64,000 bases of DNA from Cyclobacterium qasimii M12-11B. GTDB lineage: Bacteria > Bacteroidota > Bacteroidia > Cytophagales > Cyclobacteriaceae. The stretch covers positions 1-64,000 of the forward strand of contig NZ_ATNM01000143.1 of the NCBI RefSeq assembly GCF_000427295.1. Direction: 5' to 3'. How positions within the stretch are numbered: the stretch's first letter is position 1; each line of letters opens with the position of its first letter. The translations under genes were made by a program, and so were the position numbers. Shown here piece by piece: positions 30,229 through 40,215 of the stretch. The notes under the pieces were generated by a model that was not told where the DNA came from, did not search any database, and was given only the letters and a program-made list of their open reading frames with translations.

Positions 30229-31671
30229 CTAATTAAATTTAAATGAGAAAACATCTGCATCCTTTAAATAAATCCTCATTTTTATTGCCTTTCCAGCCAA
30301 TTTGGACAGGTCATTGGATTTATTCCAATAAACAGTTCTTGAGATTTCATTTCCTATGATGGGCTGGCATTCCTCCAAGGAATAACCTGGCAACTTATTT
30401 CCATCTTCATCAAGCAACTCCACCAAAATCTCACCTGCTGCTGAAGTAGCATAATTCAACTCCAGAACATCTCCCTCAAATACAAATGGTTTTGTGGTCA
30501 TTTCGCCCCCATCATATCCTGCAGACAAAGAAGCAAAACCATCCAATCTCATCGAATACCTTCGTAAATGAGCCGTTGGCTGGGCATAATCTTGATTGAC
30601 ATAGATAGACATTTCCGTTTCCCCGGTTTGCACGATATTTAATGCGGGATAATTGGATCGGGAAACCCAATTTTGCAAACCTATGCCTGGCTTGATAAAG
30701 GACTCCATGAATTGCCTTTGATAAGCCCCTCCACCTCTGGAAGACATCAATATGGCATCAGAGCAATCATTATAGTATTTTGGATTCACACCTAATTTTT
30801 TAGCCTCTTCATCATTAACCACTTTCCTGTTGGGCATAAACCTTGCACCAATTGCCAAATATATTTGAGGAGCACGATAGTAAGGACTTGTTTGCTGGGT
30901 ATATAAATGTTCATATGGCCTGTTCCCAAAACTCATTTGAACAGGTTCGGACCAATTGACAAAATCCTTGGAGGTGGTTCTTCCAACGGAACGAAAACCA
31001 CTGTAGCCATCACCCGTCCAGGTTCGGAAATAACAAACATATTGACCCTCACTTATGGACCAAAAAACCACATTTTGGGAGTCGAAAACTCCTTTGGTGA
31101 ATACTGCTTGTTCTTGCAATTTCTTCCATTCTTTACCGTCACTGGATACATAAGCTACCAATCCACTGTCTTTGGTTCCACCCAGCGCTTTGTATCTTTC
31201 CGCATTTTTCGCTTGTGGATTACTGTCCAAAAATGGACTAAAATTATGGGTAACCGGAGCTGCATTTGCCAATATTACATTGTTTTTTTTGACCCCTTTA
31301 ATGGTGTATTGATTTAGATTTGGCTTGGTCCAATTAATGCCATCCTTAGATTCAGCATAACAGGTTACCTCTCCGTCATTACCATCACTTCCTGCCTCAG
31401 GTACACCTCGATAATATGCTCTGTAGGTATCCCCATCCTTGATGACAGTAAAGTAGGCGGAAAAAGCACCTTCCCAGGGTTTTTCAAATTTTATAACGGC
31501 TCCCTCATCTATTGGCTCATGCATTTTGAGTTTGGCCCCATTCAGATCCGCTATTAAATACTCATCCACAAAAAGTTCTCTATTGCTCCCAATATTTGGA
31601 GCCTGAGCAAAGGCAACTCCTTGAATTAAAAGCATAAGAATGAGCATTGTATGTTTTTTGAATCCTTGCAT
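30229..31671 (-). CDS. Secreted glycosidase-like protein, tandem paralogue 2
   Basis: The ATG at 31671 gives 480 residues with a signal peptide ending GVAFAQ, and lies 1 base after the stop of the upstream paralogue. The two copies match over their length. Recognisable segments are SNRELFVDEYL, CYAESKDGINWTKPNL, FSPFLDSNPQA and YTQQTSPYYRAPQIYLAIGARFMP, then a beta-sandwich-like tail. The pattern of KDGxxW turns suggests a five-bladed beta-propeller of the GH32/GH43/GH117 superfamily type, but I do not recognise a characterised family. Context upstream of susC suggests a role in the same glycan locus. Confidence 0.6.
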   Translation of the reverse strand: MQGFKKHTMLILMLLIQGVAFAQAPNIGSNRELFVDEYLIADLNGAKLKMHEPIDEGAVIKFEKPWEGAFSAYFTVIKDGDTYRAYYRGVPEAGSDGNDGEVTCYAESKDGINWTKPNLNQYTIKGVKKNNVILANAAPVTHNFSPFLDSNPQAKNAERYKALGGTKDSGLVAYVSSDGKEWKKLQEQAVFTKGVFDSQNVVFWSISEGQYVCYFRTWTGDGYSGFRSVGRTTSKDFVNWSEPVQMSFGNRPYEHLYTQQTSPYYRAPQIYLAIGARFMPNRKVVNDEEAKKLGVNPKYYNDCSDAILMSSRGGGAYQRQFMESFIKPGIGLQNWVSRSNYPALNIVQTGETEMSIYVNQDYAQPTAHLRRYSMRLDGFASLSAGYDGGEMTTKPFVFEGDVLELNYATSAAGEILVELLDEDGNKLPGYSLEECQPIIGNEISRTVYWNKSNDLSKLAGKAIKMRIYLKDADVFSFKFN

Positions 31672-31672
31672 T

Positions 31673-33103
31673 TTAATGAAATCTAAATGAATAAATGTTT
31701 GCATCTTTTAAGTATATCTTCATTCTGACAGTCTTTCCAGAAAGTTTGGAAACATCAGTATTTTTGTTCCAATAAACGGTTCTTGCCAGTTCATTCCCTA
31801 TAATTGGCTGGCATTCTTCTTTAGAAAAACCTGGGATTTTATTTCCATTCTCGTCCAGCAATTCAATGAATATTTCCCCGGCAGCGGATGTCGAATAATT
31901 CAACTCTAAAGCGCCGCCTTCAAACACAAATGGTTTGGAGAGCATGTTACCACCATCGTATCCAGCAGATAATGAAGAAAACCCATCCAACCTCATCGAA
32001 TATCTTCTCAAATGAGCAGTAGGCTGTGCATAATCCTGGTTGACATAAATGGACATTTCAGAATCACTGGTCTGTACCACATTCAAAGCTGGATAATTGG
32101 TACGGGAGACCCAATTGCTCAACCCAATTCCTGGCCGAATAAAGGATTCCATAAAATAACGATTGTAAACAGCCCCTCCTCTTGAGGACATTAAAAAAGC
32201 ATCCGAACAAGCCTTATAATAATTAGGGTCAATGCCCATCTGTGCAGCTTGCTCATCAGTGACAACTTGTTTGTCGGGCATAAACCTCCCTCCAATGGCA
32301 AGGTATATTTGAGGAGCCCTAAAATAAGGACTGGTCTGTTGTGTATACAGGTGCTCCAATGGAGCTTCACCATACTTCATCTCAACCCCTTGATCCCAAG
32401 TTTCAAAATCCACTGAAGAAGCCCTGCTTACTGATCTAAAACCCGAATCCATGGTTCTGAAATACACCAAATATTTATTTTCTCCAGGAGACCAAAAACT
32501 AACATTTTGAGAATCCAGATTACCTTCATTTATAACAGGTTCATTTTTAGTTTTGACCCAATGTATGCCATCTTCTGAGGAAAGGGAATATAAACCTGTT
32601 ACCTTCTTACCAGCCAATGCTTTGTACTTTTCATTGGCCTTTGCATTTGGGTTGGTATCCAAAAATGGGCTAAAATTATGCGTCAATTCCTTATCAACCA
32701 AAATCACATTATTGTCCTTAGACCCATTGACTTCATGAATTCCGAGATTGGGTTTGTACCAGTTTATTCCATCCTTGGATTCTGCATAACAGGTCAGCTC
32801 TCTATCGTTGCCTTCAATCACATCCGGCAATCCACGATAGTAGGCCCTGTAAATGGAGTCGTCTTTGATAATGGTAGAGTACAATGAAAACTTTCCTTCC
32901 CAAGGATTGTCCAAATTGAAGGCAACACCCTCATCTATTGGAGCATGCATCTCCATGCTTGCTCCTTCTAGCTGATCAATCAAAAAGTCATCTACAAAAA
33001 GTTCTCTATTGCTACCTATAAATGTATTTTGAGAATACCCTTGAGCACTCATTAGAAACAGCAACAAAAACAACCAAACTTTAGACATGGGATTTTTTTT
33101 CAA
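31673..33103 (-). CDS. Secreted glycosidase-like protein, tandem paralogue 1
   Basis: This 476-residue secreted protein (signal peptide ending QGYSQ) is the duplicate of the gene at 30229-31671; an internal start at the second Met is possible. Shared segments are SNRELFVDDFLI, CYAESKDGINWYKPNL, YTQQTSPYFRAPQIYLAIGGRFMP and AHLRRYSMRLDGFSSLSAGYDGG. Predicted layout is an N-terminal beta-propeller and C-terminal beta-sandwich. I do not know a characterised homologue; similar proteins appear as hypothetical or glycosyl-hydrolase-like in Bacteroidota and Planctomycetota. It begins the minus-strand run that continues into susC. Confidence 0.6.
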   Translation of the reverse strand: MKKNPMSKVWLFLLLFLMSAQGYSQNTFIGSNRELFVDDFLIDQLEGASMEMHAPIDEGVAFNLDNPWEGKFSLYSTIIKDDSIYRAYYRGLPDVIEGNDRELTCYAESKDGINWYKPNLGIHEVNGSKDNNVILVDKELTHNFSPFLDTNPNAKANEKYKALAGKKVTGLYSLSSEDGIHWVKTKNEPVINEGNLDSQNVSFWSPGENKYLVYFRTMDSGFRSVSRASSVDFETWDQGVEMKYGEAPLEHLYTQQTSPYFRAPQIYLAIGGRFMPDKQVVTDEQAAQMGIDPNYYKACSDAFLMSSRGGAVYNRYFMESFIRPGIGLSNWVSRTNYPALNVVQTSDSEMSIYVNQDYAQPTAHLRRYSMRLDGFSSLSAGYDGGNMLSKPFVFEGGALELNYSTSAAGEIFIELLDENGNKIPGFSKEECQPIIGNELARTVYWNKNTDVSKLSGKTVRMKIYLKDANIYSFRFH

Positions 33104-33550
33104 AGTAAAGATTAATTAAAATACTGTAAAAAAACTACACACTAAAGTTATACCATGAAAATATTACTTCCTCCTACTTTTTTATGGGATTTTAATACAA
33201 TATTGCAAAATAATCTTCAAGTTGATCAGATAAATTTATACAGATCAGAATGATTGACCGTAAATTGGGCAAAAATAAAAGTGACTTTTAAAAGGGTTTG
33301 GTCACTAACAAAGAAAAATGAGCATTCCTATTGTTTGCTAAATCCAAGCAAACAGAATGTACAACCGGTCTTCTTACGAAAAAATTAGCAACGTCAATTT
33401 ATTGCAAGTCAAGTATGGGAAACAATCCCAACCTTTAACCTGCAAAAGATAAAAAATAGGCTAAAGCATCATGAATGCATTAGAAAAAATGTACAAAAAC
33501 TAAAATGGAAAAGGAATGTTATTTTTTTGGACAATGAAATTAAATCCAAA
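33104..33550. other. Intergenic, no gene seen
   Basis: About 450 AT-rich bases between the ECF sigma locus and the paralogue pair. It should hold the promoter of the pair; no clear element, repeat or reading frame is seen. Confidence 0.4.
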
Positions 33551-34077
33551 TTACTCCATCTCTCTGCGAAGTATAAATTTCGCCTTAACCAACTGATTTT
33601 TCACAGTATTCTTAGAAATCATCAATAAATCTGCAATTTCATTGTAAGATTTTTTCTCGAAATAATTCATTTCAAGGATTTGTCTCCTTTTGGGTGAGAG
33701 ATTGCCTATGATGCTTTCCATTTTGGTTAGCTGTTCCTCTTTCACCTGCCCACAATCATCTTCCTGCTGGTGAATCCTTTCCCAAAACTGCTCCTTCAAA
33801 GTCTTATTTTTATTTAAGGCTTTTAAGTAGTCGAAAATCTCATTTTTAACAGAAGTAAAAACATAAGAATTGAAATTCAATTCAGGTTTGATGTTTTTCT
33901 TCTTTTAAGAATTTTCATGAATACTTCATGATAAATATTTTCCGCTTCCTGTTCATCCTTAATTATGGAAACACTAAAGCGAATCACAGGTATTCTGTAA
34001 TATTGGTAAATTTCTTCAAAAGCTTTTTTGTCGCCATTTCGAAAACCATCCATTACTTTTTTGTCAGGTTGCTCCAT
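33551..34077 (-). pseudogene. ECF RNA polymerase sigma factor, frameshifted
   Basis: Two frames make one sigma-70 family protein. The first (from 34077) encodes region 2 (GDKKAFEEIYQYY, IYHEVFMKILKR), the second (ending 33551) region 4 (LSPKRRQILEMNYFEKKSYNEIADLLMISKNTVKNQL). Adding one base in the A5 run (T on plus strand, 33894-33898) joins them as ...KRRKNIKPELNFNSYVF..., giving about 175 residues, the normal length for an ECF sigma. No FecR-type anti-sigma gene adjoins it. As read here the factor is inactive. It could have driven the nearby susC-susD locus. Confidence 0.85.
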
Positions 34078-34535
34078 ATTCCAAGTATTTATTGTTTTGG
34101 TAAATTATTTGGTGGCCCCTTAGAATATATAATTCTTTACGACCACCTAATTATTTATGAATATCAAGGAATAAATTGGGAATTTCTGCGCAAATCACGT
34201 ATTTAAATCTTCATTTTGCGAAAACAATTAAATCACTAATAATTGTAAATGAATGTCTTATGAAAAAATTAACAAAAATTTAATGAATAGTTTATTGAAA
34301 ACACTAGAATATTACCGAAAAATTAAAATTGCGTTAAATTTTGATAGGTTAACTTTTCATTTTAAATTTTAACCTTTTCACCAAACTAATTAAATGGTAA
34401 TCCACTCAATTAGCTTGGTGATTTTTATTGGTTAATTTAATTTTAACGATATATTATTCTGTTAAAGTATGTTAAAATTACCTAATACATGAAAACCCAT
34501 ACATTACTTTATTAAATCAGAATTTTATTTAGGTT
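34078..34535. other. AT-rich intergenic region
   Basis: About 460 very AT-rich bases upstream of the sigma factor and downstream of the hexosaminidase gene. No gene, RNA or strong hairpin is seen. Confidence 0.4.
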
Positions 34536-37148
34536 TTACTTAGCCTCTCTTAGCTCCCAATTCTTTGGTGAAACTTTTATGGCTCTGCTTCCTTTGCCTG
34601 TATCATCAAAAACCTTGAGAACAATTTCTCCACTGATCTCTACTGGCCCAGTATATTCTTTAGCTGTCATTGTAGGCTCAGTACCATCAGTGGTATACCT
34701 TATTTGCAAGCCAGGGAAATTTACATTGGCATACATTTTACCATCCACAACTTTGGCACCAGCAGGAGCGATTCGATAATTATAACCACCATTCCACCAT
34801 TTCAGTCTCGAAAATGCTGTTTGCCCAACTCTATTTGCAAATTGATTCCAGCCTTTAGCAATGCTTTGATCCATTTTAACCAAATCAGTTTCCTTTTCCC
34901 AATCACGTTCCGCTGCCCAGGCACTTTCAGCAAAGCCAAGCATTTTAGGAAACATATAGTACTCCGCCATATCCCTACCTTTCACTGTTTCAGTCCATAG
35001 CTGCGCTTCCAATCCTATGATGTTTTTCTTAGCTTCAGGCTTTATCCTTACCATATCCTTAAACTCTTCATCCCGATCAATTACCTCTCCCATACTGGTC
35101 TTATAAGTGGTCTTGAACCAATCATATGGAGCAAAGGCCCAAGCATTCTTGGTATTGACAAATCCAGCCCAATATAAACCCGGTTCTTCAGGGTCATTGC
35201 TGTAGGCCAAGTCAAAATAAAAGTTGGACACATTACATAATACAACATCATAGCCCATATTTGCCAACTGATATCCCAGATCAGGATAATCAAACATATT
35301 GTTCCATATATAAGGAACTACCTTTTTGTCAGCAAATTCCGGATTGGGTGTATAAACTCCAGACTCATCTTTCAATAGCACCATTTCTTCCCAAACATGC
35401 ATTTCTAAATCCCTATCTGCCAACTTTTCCAATAAAGTCCTGAAAAAATAAGTTTGCAGGTTTTTAGGATCTTTGATTTCAGGAAGCTTTTCCATAAGCT
35501 TTTTGGCCTGAGGTGAGGCAGTCCAGGCACCTTCTGCTACTTCATCTCCTCCAGAATGCATCTTTTTAAGCTCCAAACCAGCCTCTTCATACATCTTCGT
35601 CAATTCATCAACTACCTTGAGGTAAAAGTCATATGTTGAAGCACTGGCCACATTCACTACATTGTCTTTGAATGATTGGGCAGACATGTACTTCGACTGG
35701 TCTTCCGGGTCTATAAGCCGATAAGCTTCCGCTCCCTCTGTGTCACCCTCTTCCATTAATCTCAGGTATCTTTTTTCCATAGACTTAATGGCCGCTCTGG
35801 CATGTCCTGGGAAATTCAATACTGGAATCACTGTAATATGCCTCGCTTTTGCATATTCAAGGATATCAATAAATTCTTCTTTAGTGTAGAAGCCACTTCC
35901 ATGTTTTCCTTCCATATAGGAAAATGGACCAGACCCATATCCTGGATGGACTGATGGCTCATGCATACTCTTGGCATGTTGTCTTTGTCCGCCTACTTCA
36001 GTAAGCTCAGGTAAACCTGGTATTTCCAATCTCCATCCTTCATCTTCAGTTGTATAAAATAAAAAATGATTCAACTTATAATGTGCCATAATGTCAAGGG
36101 TCCTTTTAATGGTCTCCTTGGTTTGAAAATTTCTTACCACATCCATATGCAAACTTCTGAAACCAAATCTTGGAGAATCAGCTATAGCAACATAAGGTAA
36201 GGTGAAAGGCAATTGTGGATTCAAATAAGTATCATTTCCTAAAAGGGCCAGTAAACTTTGCACACCGTAAAAAACTCCTGCAGGATCAGTTCCTGATATC
36301 GTCACCCCATTCTGGTTGATATCCAATTGGTAAGCTTCTTCTTTCTTCCCATTAACCTCAATATTTGCCAGCTTTAATAATATCCCGTTATTGCTGGTAG
36401 TACCGGCTTGAGTTGAAAATTTAACACCAGCAAGGGAACTGAGCTTCTCACCAAGATATTCTGCTTCATTTGAAAGTCCATCTTCAAATCCAATAGTCGT
36501 TTTTTCATCGATTTTAAATTCACCATCCCCTTCTATCACTTTATAAGGAGTAGGTATTATTGGGAATAATTCTTCCTTATTCAATTTCACTAAATTCTCA
36601 TTGCTTTCATATTGACTTTCGGCTGAATAAGGGGCCTCTTTATCCATGGTACCTCTCAAGCGCTGTTGGTCTTCTGTAAAAGGCTTAACCTCTAAATTAT
36701 TCACAGCAATAATCTCTTCAGATTCTCCATCTTCACTGTAAAAGACAAAATACAAACCCATTGGAGCGTCCGATTCTTTAATGACTCCCTCGATTCCTAA
36801 ATAAGGGATCTCAACACGCTCACCTGGAGCCAATGAGAAACCATCTTCTGGGCTCAGCTTGTACCAATCTCCGTTAAGGTGCGTAATGTTTGCATTTTGG
36901 GTGGACAATATACCTCTTGGAGACATACTAAAAAACAAGGCCCAACCATCTTCTCCGAGCGTCAATTGGCTGCGATTTTCAATTCCGAAACTGGCTTCAA
37001 ATTGACCCTCTTCGGCCGTAAAGTTACTTTTTATTCCCCAATCAATATAAATATCATCAACAGCCTCATTCCAATCCGGTGAGGATTGACAAGCGAAAAA
37101 GCAGTTTATTAAAAGTAAAAAGGAAACGATCCGAGTGATTTTATTCAT
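34536..37148 (-). CDS. GH20 beta-N-acetylhexosaminidase lipoprotein
   Basis: This 870-residue lipoprotein (Cys20 in FFAC) removes terminal beta-linked GlcNAc or GalNAc. Domains in order are an N-terminal chitobiase carbohydrate-binding-like domain (about 30-155), the GH20 small domain (about 195-320), the TIM barrel from 325 (FRSLHMDVVRNF) with the catalytic Asp535-Glu536 in HSGGDEV, and a C-terminal chitobiase-type beta-sandwich domain (RYTTDGTEPT). All key residues seem present. It is divergent from the HGSNAT-like acetyltransferase across 75 bases, so both may be controlled together and act on the same amino-sugar glycan. Confidence 0.93.
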   Translation of the reverse strand: MNKITRIVSFLLLINCFFACQSSPDWNEAVDDIYIDWGIKSNFTAEEGQFEASFGIENRSQLTLGEDGWALFFSMSPRGILSTQNANITHLNGDWYKLSPEDGFSLAPGERVEIPYLGIEGVIKESDAPMGLYFVFYSEDGESEEIIAVNNLEVKPFTEDQQRLRGTMDKEAPYSAESQYESNENLVKLNKEELFPIIPTPYKVIEGDGEFKIDEKTTIGFEDGLSNEAEYLGEKLSSLAGVKFSTQAGTTSNNGILLKLANIEVNGKKEEAYQLDINQNGVTISGTDPAGVFYGVQSLLALLGNDTYLNPQLPFTLPYVAIADSPRFGFRSLHMDVVRNFQTKETIKRTLDIMAHYKLNHFLFYTTEDEGWRLEIPGLPELTEVGGQRQHAKSMHEPSVHPGYGSGPFSYMEGKHGSGFYTKEEFIDILEYAKARHITVIPVLNFPGHARAAIKSMEKRYLRLMEEGDTEGAEAYRLIDPEDQSKYMSAQSFKDNVVNVASASTYDFYLKVVDELTKMYEEAGLELKKMHSGGDEVAEGAWTASPQAKKLMEKLPEIKDPKNLQTYFFRTLLEKLADRDLEMHVWEEMVLLKDESGVYTPNPEFADKKVVPYIWNNMFDYPDLGYQLANMGYDVVLCNVSNFYFDLAYSNDPEEPGLYWAGFVNTKNAWAFAPYDWFKTTYKTSMGEVIDRDEEFKDMVRIKPEAKKNIIGLEAQLWTETVKGRDMAEYYMFPKMLGFAESAWAAERDWEKETDLVKMDQSIAKGWNQFANRVGQTAFSRLKWWNGGYNYRIAPAGAKVVDGKMYANVNFPGLQIRYTTDGTEPTMTAKEYTGPVEISGEIVLKVFDDTGKGSRAIKVSPKNWELREAK

Positions 37149-37223
37149 AATTAAAATGTTTAAGTAGCCTTATTATTACACCTCATGGTATTAAATTGAC
37201 TATTAAATAAAAAAATATATTGT

Positions 37224-38321
37224 ATGAAGCCTACAATTACTAGATTAATATCTCTGGATGCACTCCGGGGTTTTACAATTGCCGCCATGATTTTGGTGAA
37301 TTATCCAGGATCATGGAGCCATGTATATCCACCTTTATTGCATGCAGAATGGAATGGAATGACCATGACAGATTTCATTTTTCCATTTTTTATTTTCATG
37401 GTGGGCGTCTCAGTGGCATTTGCCTATTCTAAAAGACTGGATGAAGGTGTTCCTAAAGGAGGAATGTATAAGAAAATCATCACAAGAGCTATAAAGCTAT
37501 TTGTTCTGGGAATATTTCTAAACCTTATTCCCGACTTCGATTTTTCAAATATGCGGATCGCTGGAGTATTACAAAGAATATCAATTGTCTTTCTAGCGAG
37601 TTCATTTTTGTTTTTAAATGTTGGCTGGAAAAAGCAAGCCTACCTTGGTGGGGGAATTCTAATATTTTATTGGTTATGCATGACCTTGATTCCTACGCCA
37701 GATGAAGGAGTAGTTATGTTAGAGCCAGGGCGAAACTTAGCGGCCTGGATTGACAGAATGTTCTTACCAGGAAGAATGTGGGAAGTGACATGGGATCCAG
37801 AAGGTTTCTTCACTACACTTCCAGCAATTGTTACAGGTATTCTCGGTCTTCTTGCCGGTAGAATTTTGTTATCTGTAAAAGGTGAAAATTTAAAATCAAA
37901 TTACCTGATGGCTATAGGATTGGTATTGGTATTAACTGGCTTACTCTGGGCACAGGTTTTCCCTATTAACAAACACCTATGGACAAGTTCTTTTACTTTG
38001 ATCACCGGTGGAGCAGGATTTATTGCTTTAGGTGCAAGTTATTTTGTCGTAGATATTCTCGGTAAAAAGAAAGGTACTTCCGTGGGTATCATTTTTGGAG
38101 CCAATGCAATTACAGTCTACGTTTTAGCGGACGTCTTGTCATTGCTTTTTTACACGCTTGAAATAGGTGGTCAATCGCTCAACATGTATTTTATTGATGT
38201 ATTTACAGGAATAGGACTTCCTGTAAATCTGGTAAGTATGATATATGCCATCTTATTTGTCATGCTCAATTTCATACCGGCATACCTACTGTTTAAGAAT
38301 AAGATCTTCATTAAACTATAA
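37224..38321 (+). CDS. HGSNAT/NagX-like membrane acetyltransferase (DUF5009 type)
   Basis: This 365-residue integral membrane protein has around ten hydrophobic segments and opens with RLISLDALRGFTIAAMILVNYPGSW, the hallmark of the heparan-alpha-glucosaminide N-acetyltransferase/DUF5009 group. The human enzyme passes acetyl from acetyl-CoA across the membrane to terminal glucosamine. Bacterial members often sit near GH20 enzymes, as here (divergent hexosaminidase), and may acetylate amino sugars during uptake or processing. It is followed after 4 bases by the secreted propeller gene, so the two are co-transcribed. The acetyl acceptor is an inference. Confidence 0.8.
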   Translation: MKPTITRLISLDALRGFTIAAMILVNYPGSWSHVYPPLLHAEWNGMTMTDFIFPFFIFMVGVSVAFAYSKRLDEGVPKGGMYKKIITRAIKLFVLGIFLNLIPDFDFSNMRIAGVLQRISIVFLASSFLFLNVGWKKQAYLGGGILIFYWLCMTLIPTPDEGVVMLEPGRNLAAWIDRMFLPGRMWEVTWDPEGFFTTLPAIVTGILGLLAGRILLSVKGENLKSNYLMAIGLVLVLTGLLWAQVFPINKHLWTSSFTLITGGAGFIALGASYFVVDILGKKKGTSVGIIFGANAITVYVLADVLSLLFYTLEIGGQSLNMYFIDVFTGIGLPVNLVSMIYAILFVMLNFIPAYLLFKNKIFIKL

Positions 38322-38325
38322 GCCA

Positions 38326-40188
38326 ATGATTTCCCGTAACTTTAGTTTCTATTGCTGTTTATTGTTGCTGTTTGGCTTACCTCTGGCAGGTTTTAGCCAA
38401 ACGGGCAGTATCGACGAGCCGGTACGCTATATAGGTGGCAACAGTGTTGATCCCGATAGGCATGAAGGCAGGCTGAGGTATGCAATAGGCGTAGATAGCA
38501 GGCAAACGTTACGGGTAAATCGAACAAATCCTAAATTGGCTGATGATTATGGTTGGACTTACAATCATGCCTCCAACCTTGCCTACTGGGAAGGGAAATT
38601 TTATCAGCAGTACTTAAGTAATCCTGTAGACGAACACATTGCTCCTGGACAGACTTTAATGACGACCTCCACCGATGGTAGAAATTGGTCTAAACCAGAA
38701 GTGATTTTCCCACCCTACCAGCCGCCTGCTGGGGTCAAAATCCCAGCAGGATACGATGGCTATATGATGCACCAGAGAATGGGGTTTTTCACTAGCAAAA
38801 ATGGAAAATTACTCACCATAGCTTTTTATGGACATACGGAAGATCCATTTGAGAAAGGTGGCATAGGCAGGGTGGTAAGAGAAGTGAATAAGGATGGCAG
38901 TTATGGGCCTATATATTTCATCAGGTACAATAGTCACACTGATTGGGATTCTACCAACACCTCCTTTCCTTTCTACAATACTTCAAAAGACAAGGCTTTT
39001 ATCGCTGCCTGCGAGGAATTACTAGGTGACACTTTAATCACCTTGCAGTGGCGGGATGAAGACAATGGTCTGGATGGATTTTATACAGGGGAACGTGGAG
39101 GCGAAGCCTTTTCTTATTATTCCCGTAAAGATGGAAAAATAGTTGGTTTTTGGAAGCGGTCTGTAACCGCTTTATCAACAGATGGAGGCAAGCACTTCTC
39201 AACACCAGTTAAGGCATCAACACTTACAATGGCCGGAGGGAAAGTTTGGGGACAGCAGACTGAAGACGATCGGTACGCATTAACCTATAATCCCATTGAC
39301 ATTGACGAATACCGGTACCCACTTATCGTCATCAGTTCAGACGATGGAGTGATTTTTGATGACATGGTTTTGGTTCAAGGCGAAGTCCCTCCCAGAAGAT
39401 TTTATGGGAGGTGGAAGGATTTTGGACCTTGTTATGTAAGGGGCATCGTAAAAGGCAATGGAAACCCTCCTGGCGATGACATGTGGCTAACTTATAGCAT
39501 GAACAAAGAAGACATGTGGGTAAGTAAGGTGCCTACACCCATCCGATACACTGTCAATGGTCCTGTTGATGATGACTTTGACCAACTTGTAGAGAATGAA
39601 GCAATCCCAAACTGGAACATTTATTCACCCAAATGGGCTCCTGTCAATATAGTGAATTCAACCGAAGAACATGGGCTGGCACTGCAACTCTCAGATGAAG
39701 ATCCATACGATTACGCAAGAGCGATCCGAGTATTCGAGACCAGTCAAGATGTAGCTATCAGTTGGGATTTTATGGTACCTGATACCAATAAGGGCACATT
39801 GGAAATGGACATTACAGACCAGTTTGGAAATCGACCAGTACGGTTAAAATTGACTTCATCTGGAAATCTTGCCTATTTCTCAGGTAGTGAAGAAGTAGAT
39901 TTAGGGAATGTCACCCTCAACAAATGGAACAGTATAAAATTGGACCTACATGCCAGTATTTATGGGCAATTTGACCTGTATTGGAATGGGAAATTAGTGG
40001 CTAAAACACTCCCCCTTACAGAAGCTGTAAAATCAGTCGAGCGGATTTCCTTTAGAACAGGAGAATACAGAGACCTTCCCAATAGAAAAACTCCCAATGA
40101 AGACCTGGTACCTCCATTGCCCGGAGCTGACAAAAAAGAACCATTGGGGATATTTTTTGTGGACAATGTATCAGTCCATCCAAAATAA
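38326..40188 (+). CDS. Secreted propeller protein with C-terminal lectin-like domain
   Basis: The ATG at 38326 gives 620 residues with signal peptide ending AGFSQ; the longer frame from 38245 overlaps the upstream gene and lacks support. Residues about 30-430 have sialidase-like repeats (TSTDGRNWSKP, LSTDGGKHFSTP, SSDDGVIFDDM), then about 450-620 a beta-sandwich of concanavalin type (WDFMVPDTNKGTLEMDI, DLYWNGKLV). Such proteins occur in Bacteroidota and Planctomycetota as uncharacterised exo-alpha-sialidase-like proteins. Linkage to the acetyltransferase and hexosaminidase suggests a glycan target. Activity is not predictable. Confidence 0.65.
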   Translation: MISRNFSFYCCLLLLFGLPLAGFSQTGSIDEPVRYIGGNSVDPDRHEGRLRYAIGVDSRQTLRVNRTNPKLADDYGWTYNHASNLAYWEGKFYQQYLSNPVDEHIAPGQTLMTTSTDGRNWSKPEVIFPPYQPPAGVKIPAGYDGYMMHQRMGFFTSKNGKLLTIAFYGHTEDPFEKGGIGRVVREVNKDGSYGPIYFIRYNSHTDWDSTNTSFPFYNTSKDKAFIAACEELLGDTLITLQWRDEDNGLDGFYTGERGGEAFSYYSRKDGKIVGFWKRSVTALSTDGGKHFSTPVKASTLTMAGGKVWGQQTEDDRYALTYNPIDIDEYRYPLIVISSDDGVIFDDMVLVQGEVPPRRFYGRWKDFGPCYVRGIVKGNGNPPGDDMWLTYSMNKEDMWVSKVPTPIRYTVNGPVDDDFDQLVENEAIPNWNIYSPKWAPVNIVNSTEEHGLALQLSDEDPYDYARAIRVFETSQDVAISWDFMVPDTNKGTLEMDITDQFGNRPVRLKLTSSGNLAYFSGSEEVDLGNVTLNKWNSIKLDLHASIYGQFDLYWNGKLVAKTLPLTEAVKSVERISFRTGEYRDLPNRKTPNEDLVPPLPGADKKEPLGIFFVDNVSVHPK

Positions 40189-40215
40189 TAACCACTATAG
40201 AACTTCCTAATAAAC

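Noticed and set aside
33551-34077. Two separate small genes
   Set aside because: The frames carry complementary sigma regions 2 and 4, and one added base in an A5 run gives a normal-length ECF sigma factor.
38245-38325. Longer N-terminus for the propeller protein
   Set aside because: It would overlap the acetyltransferase reading frame; the ATG at 38326 immediately precedes a clean signal peptide.
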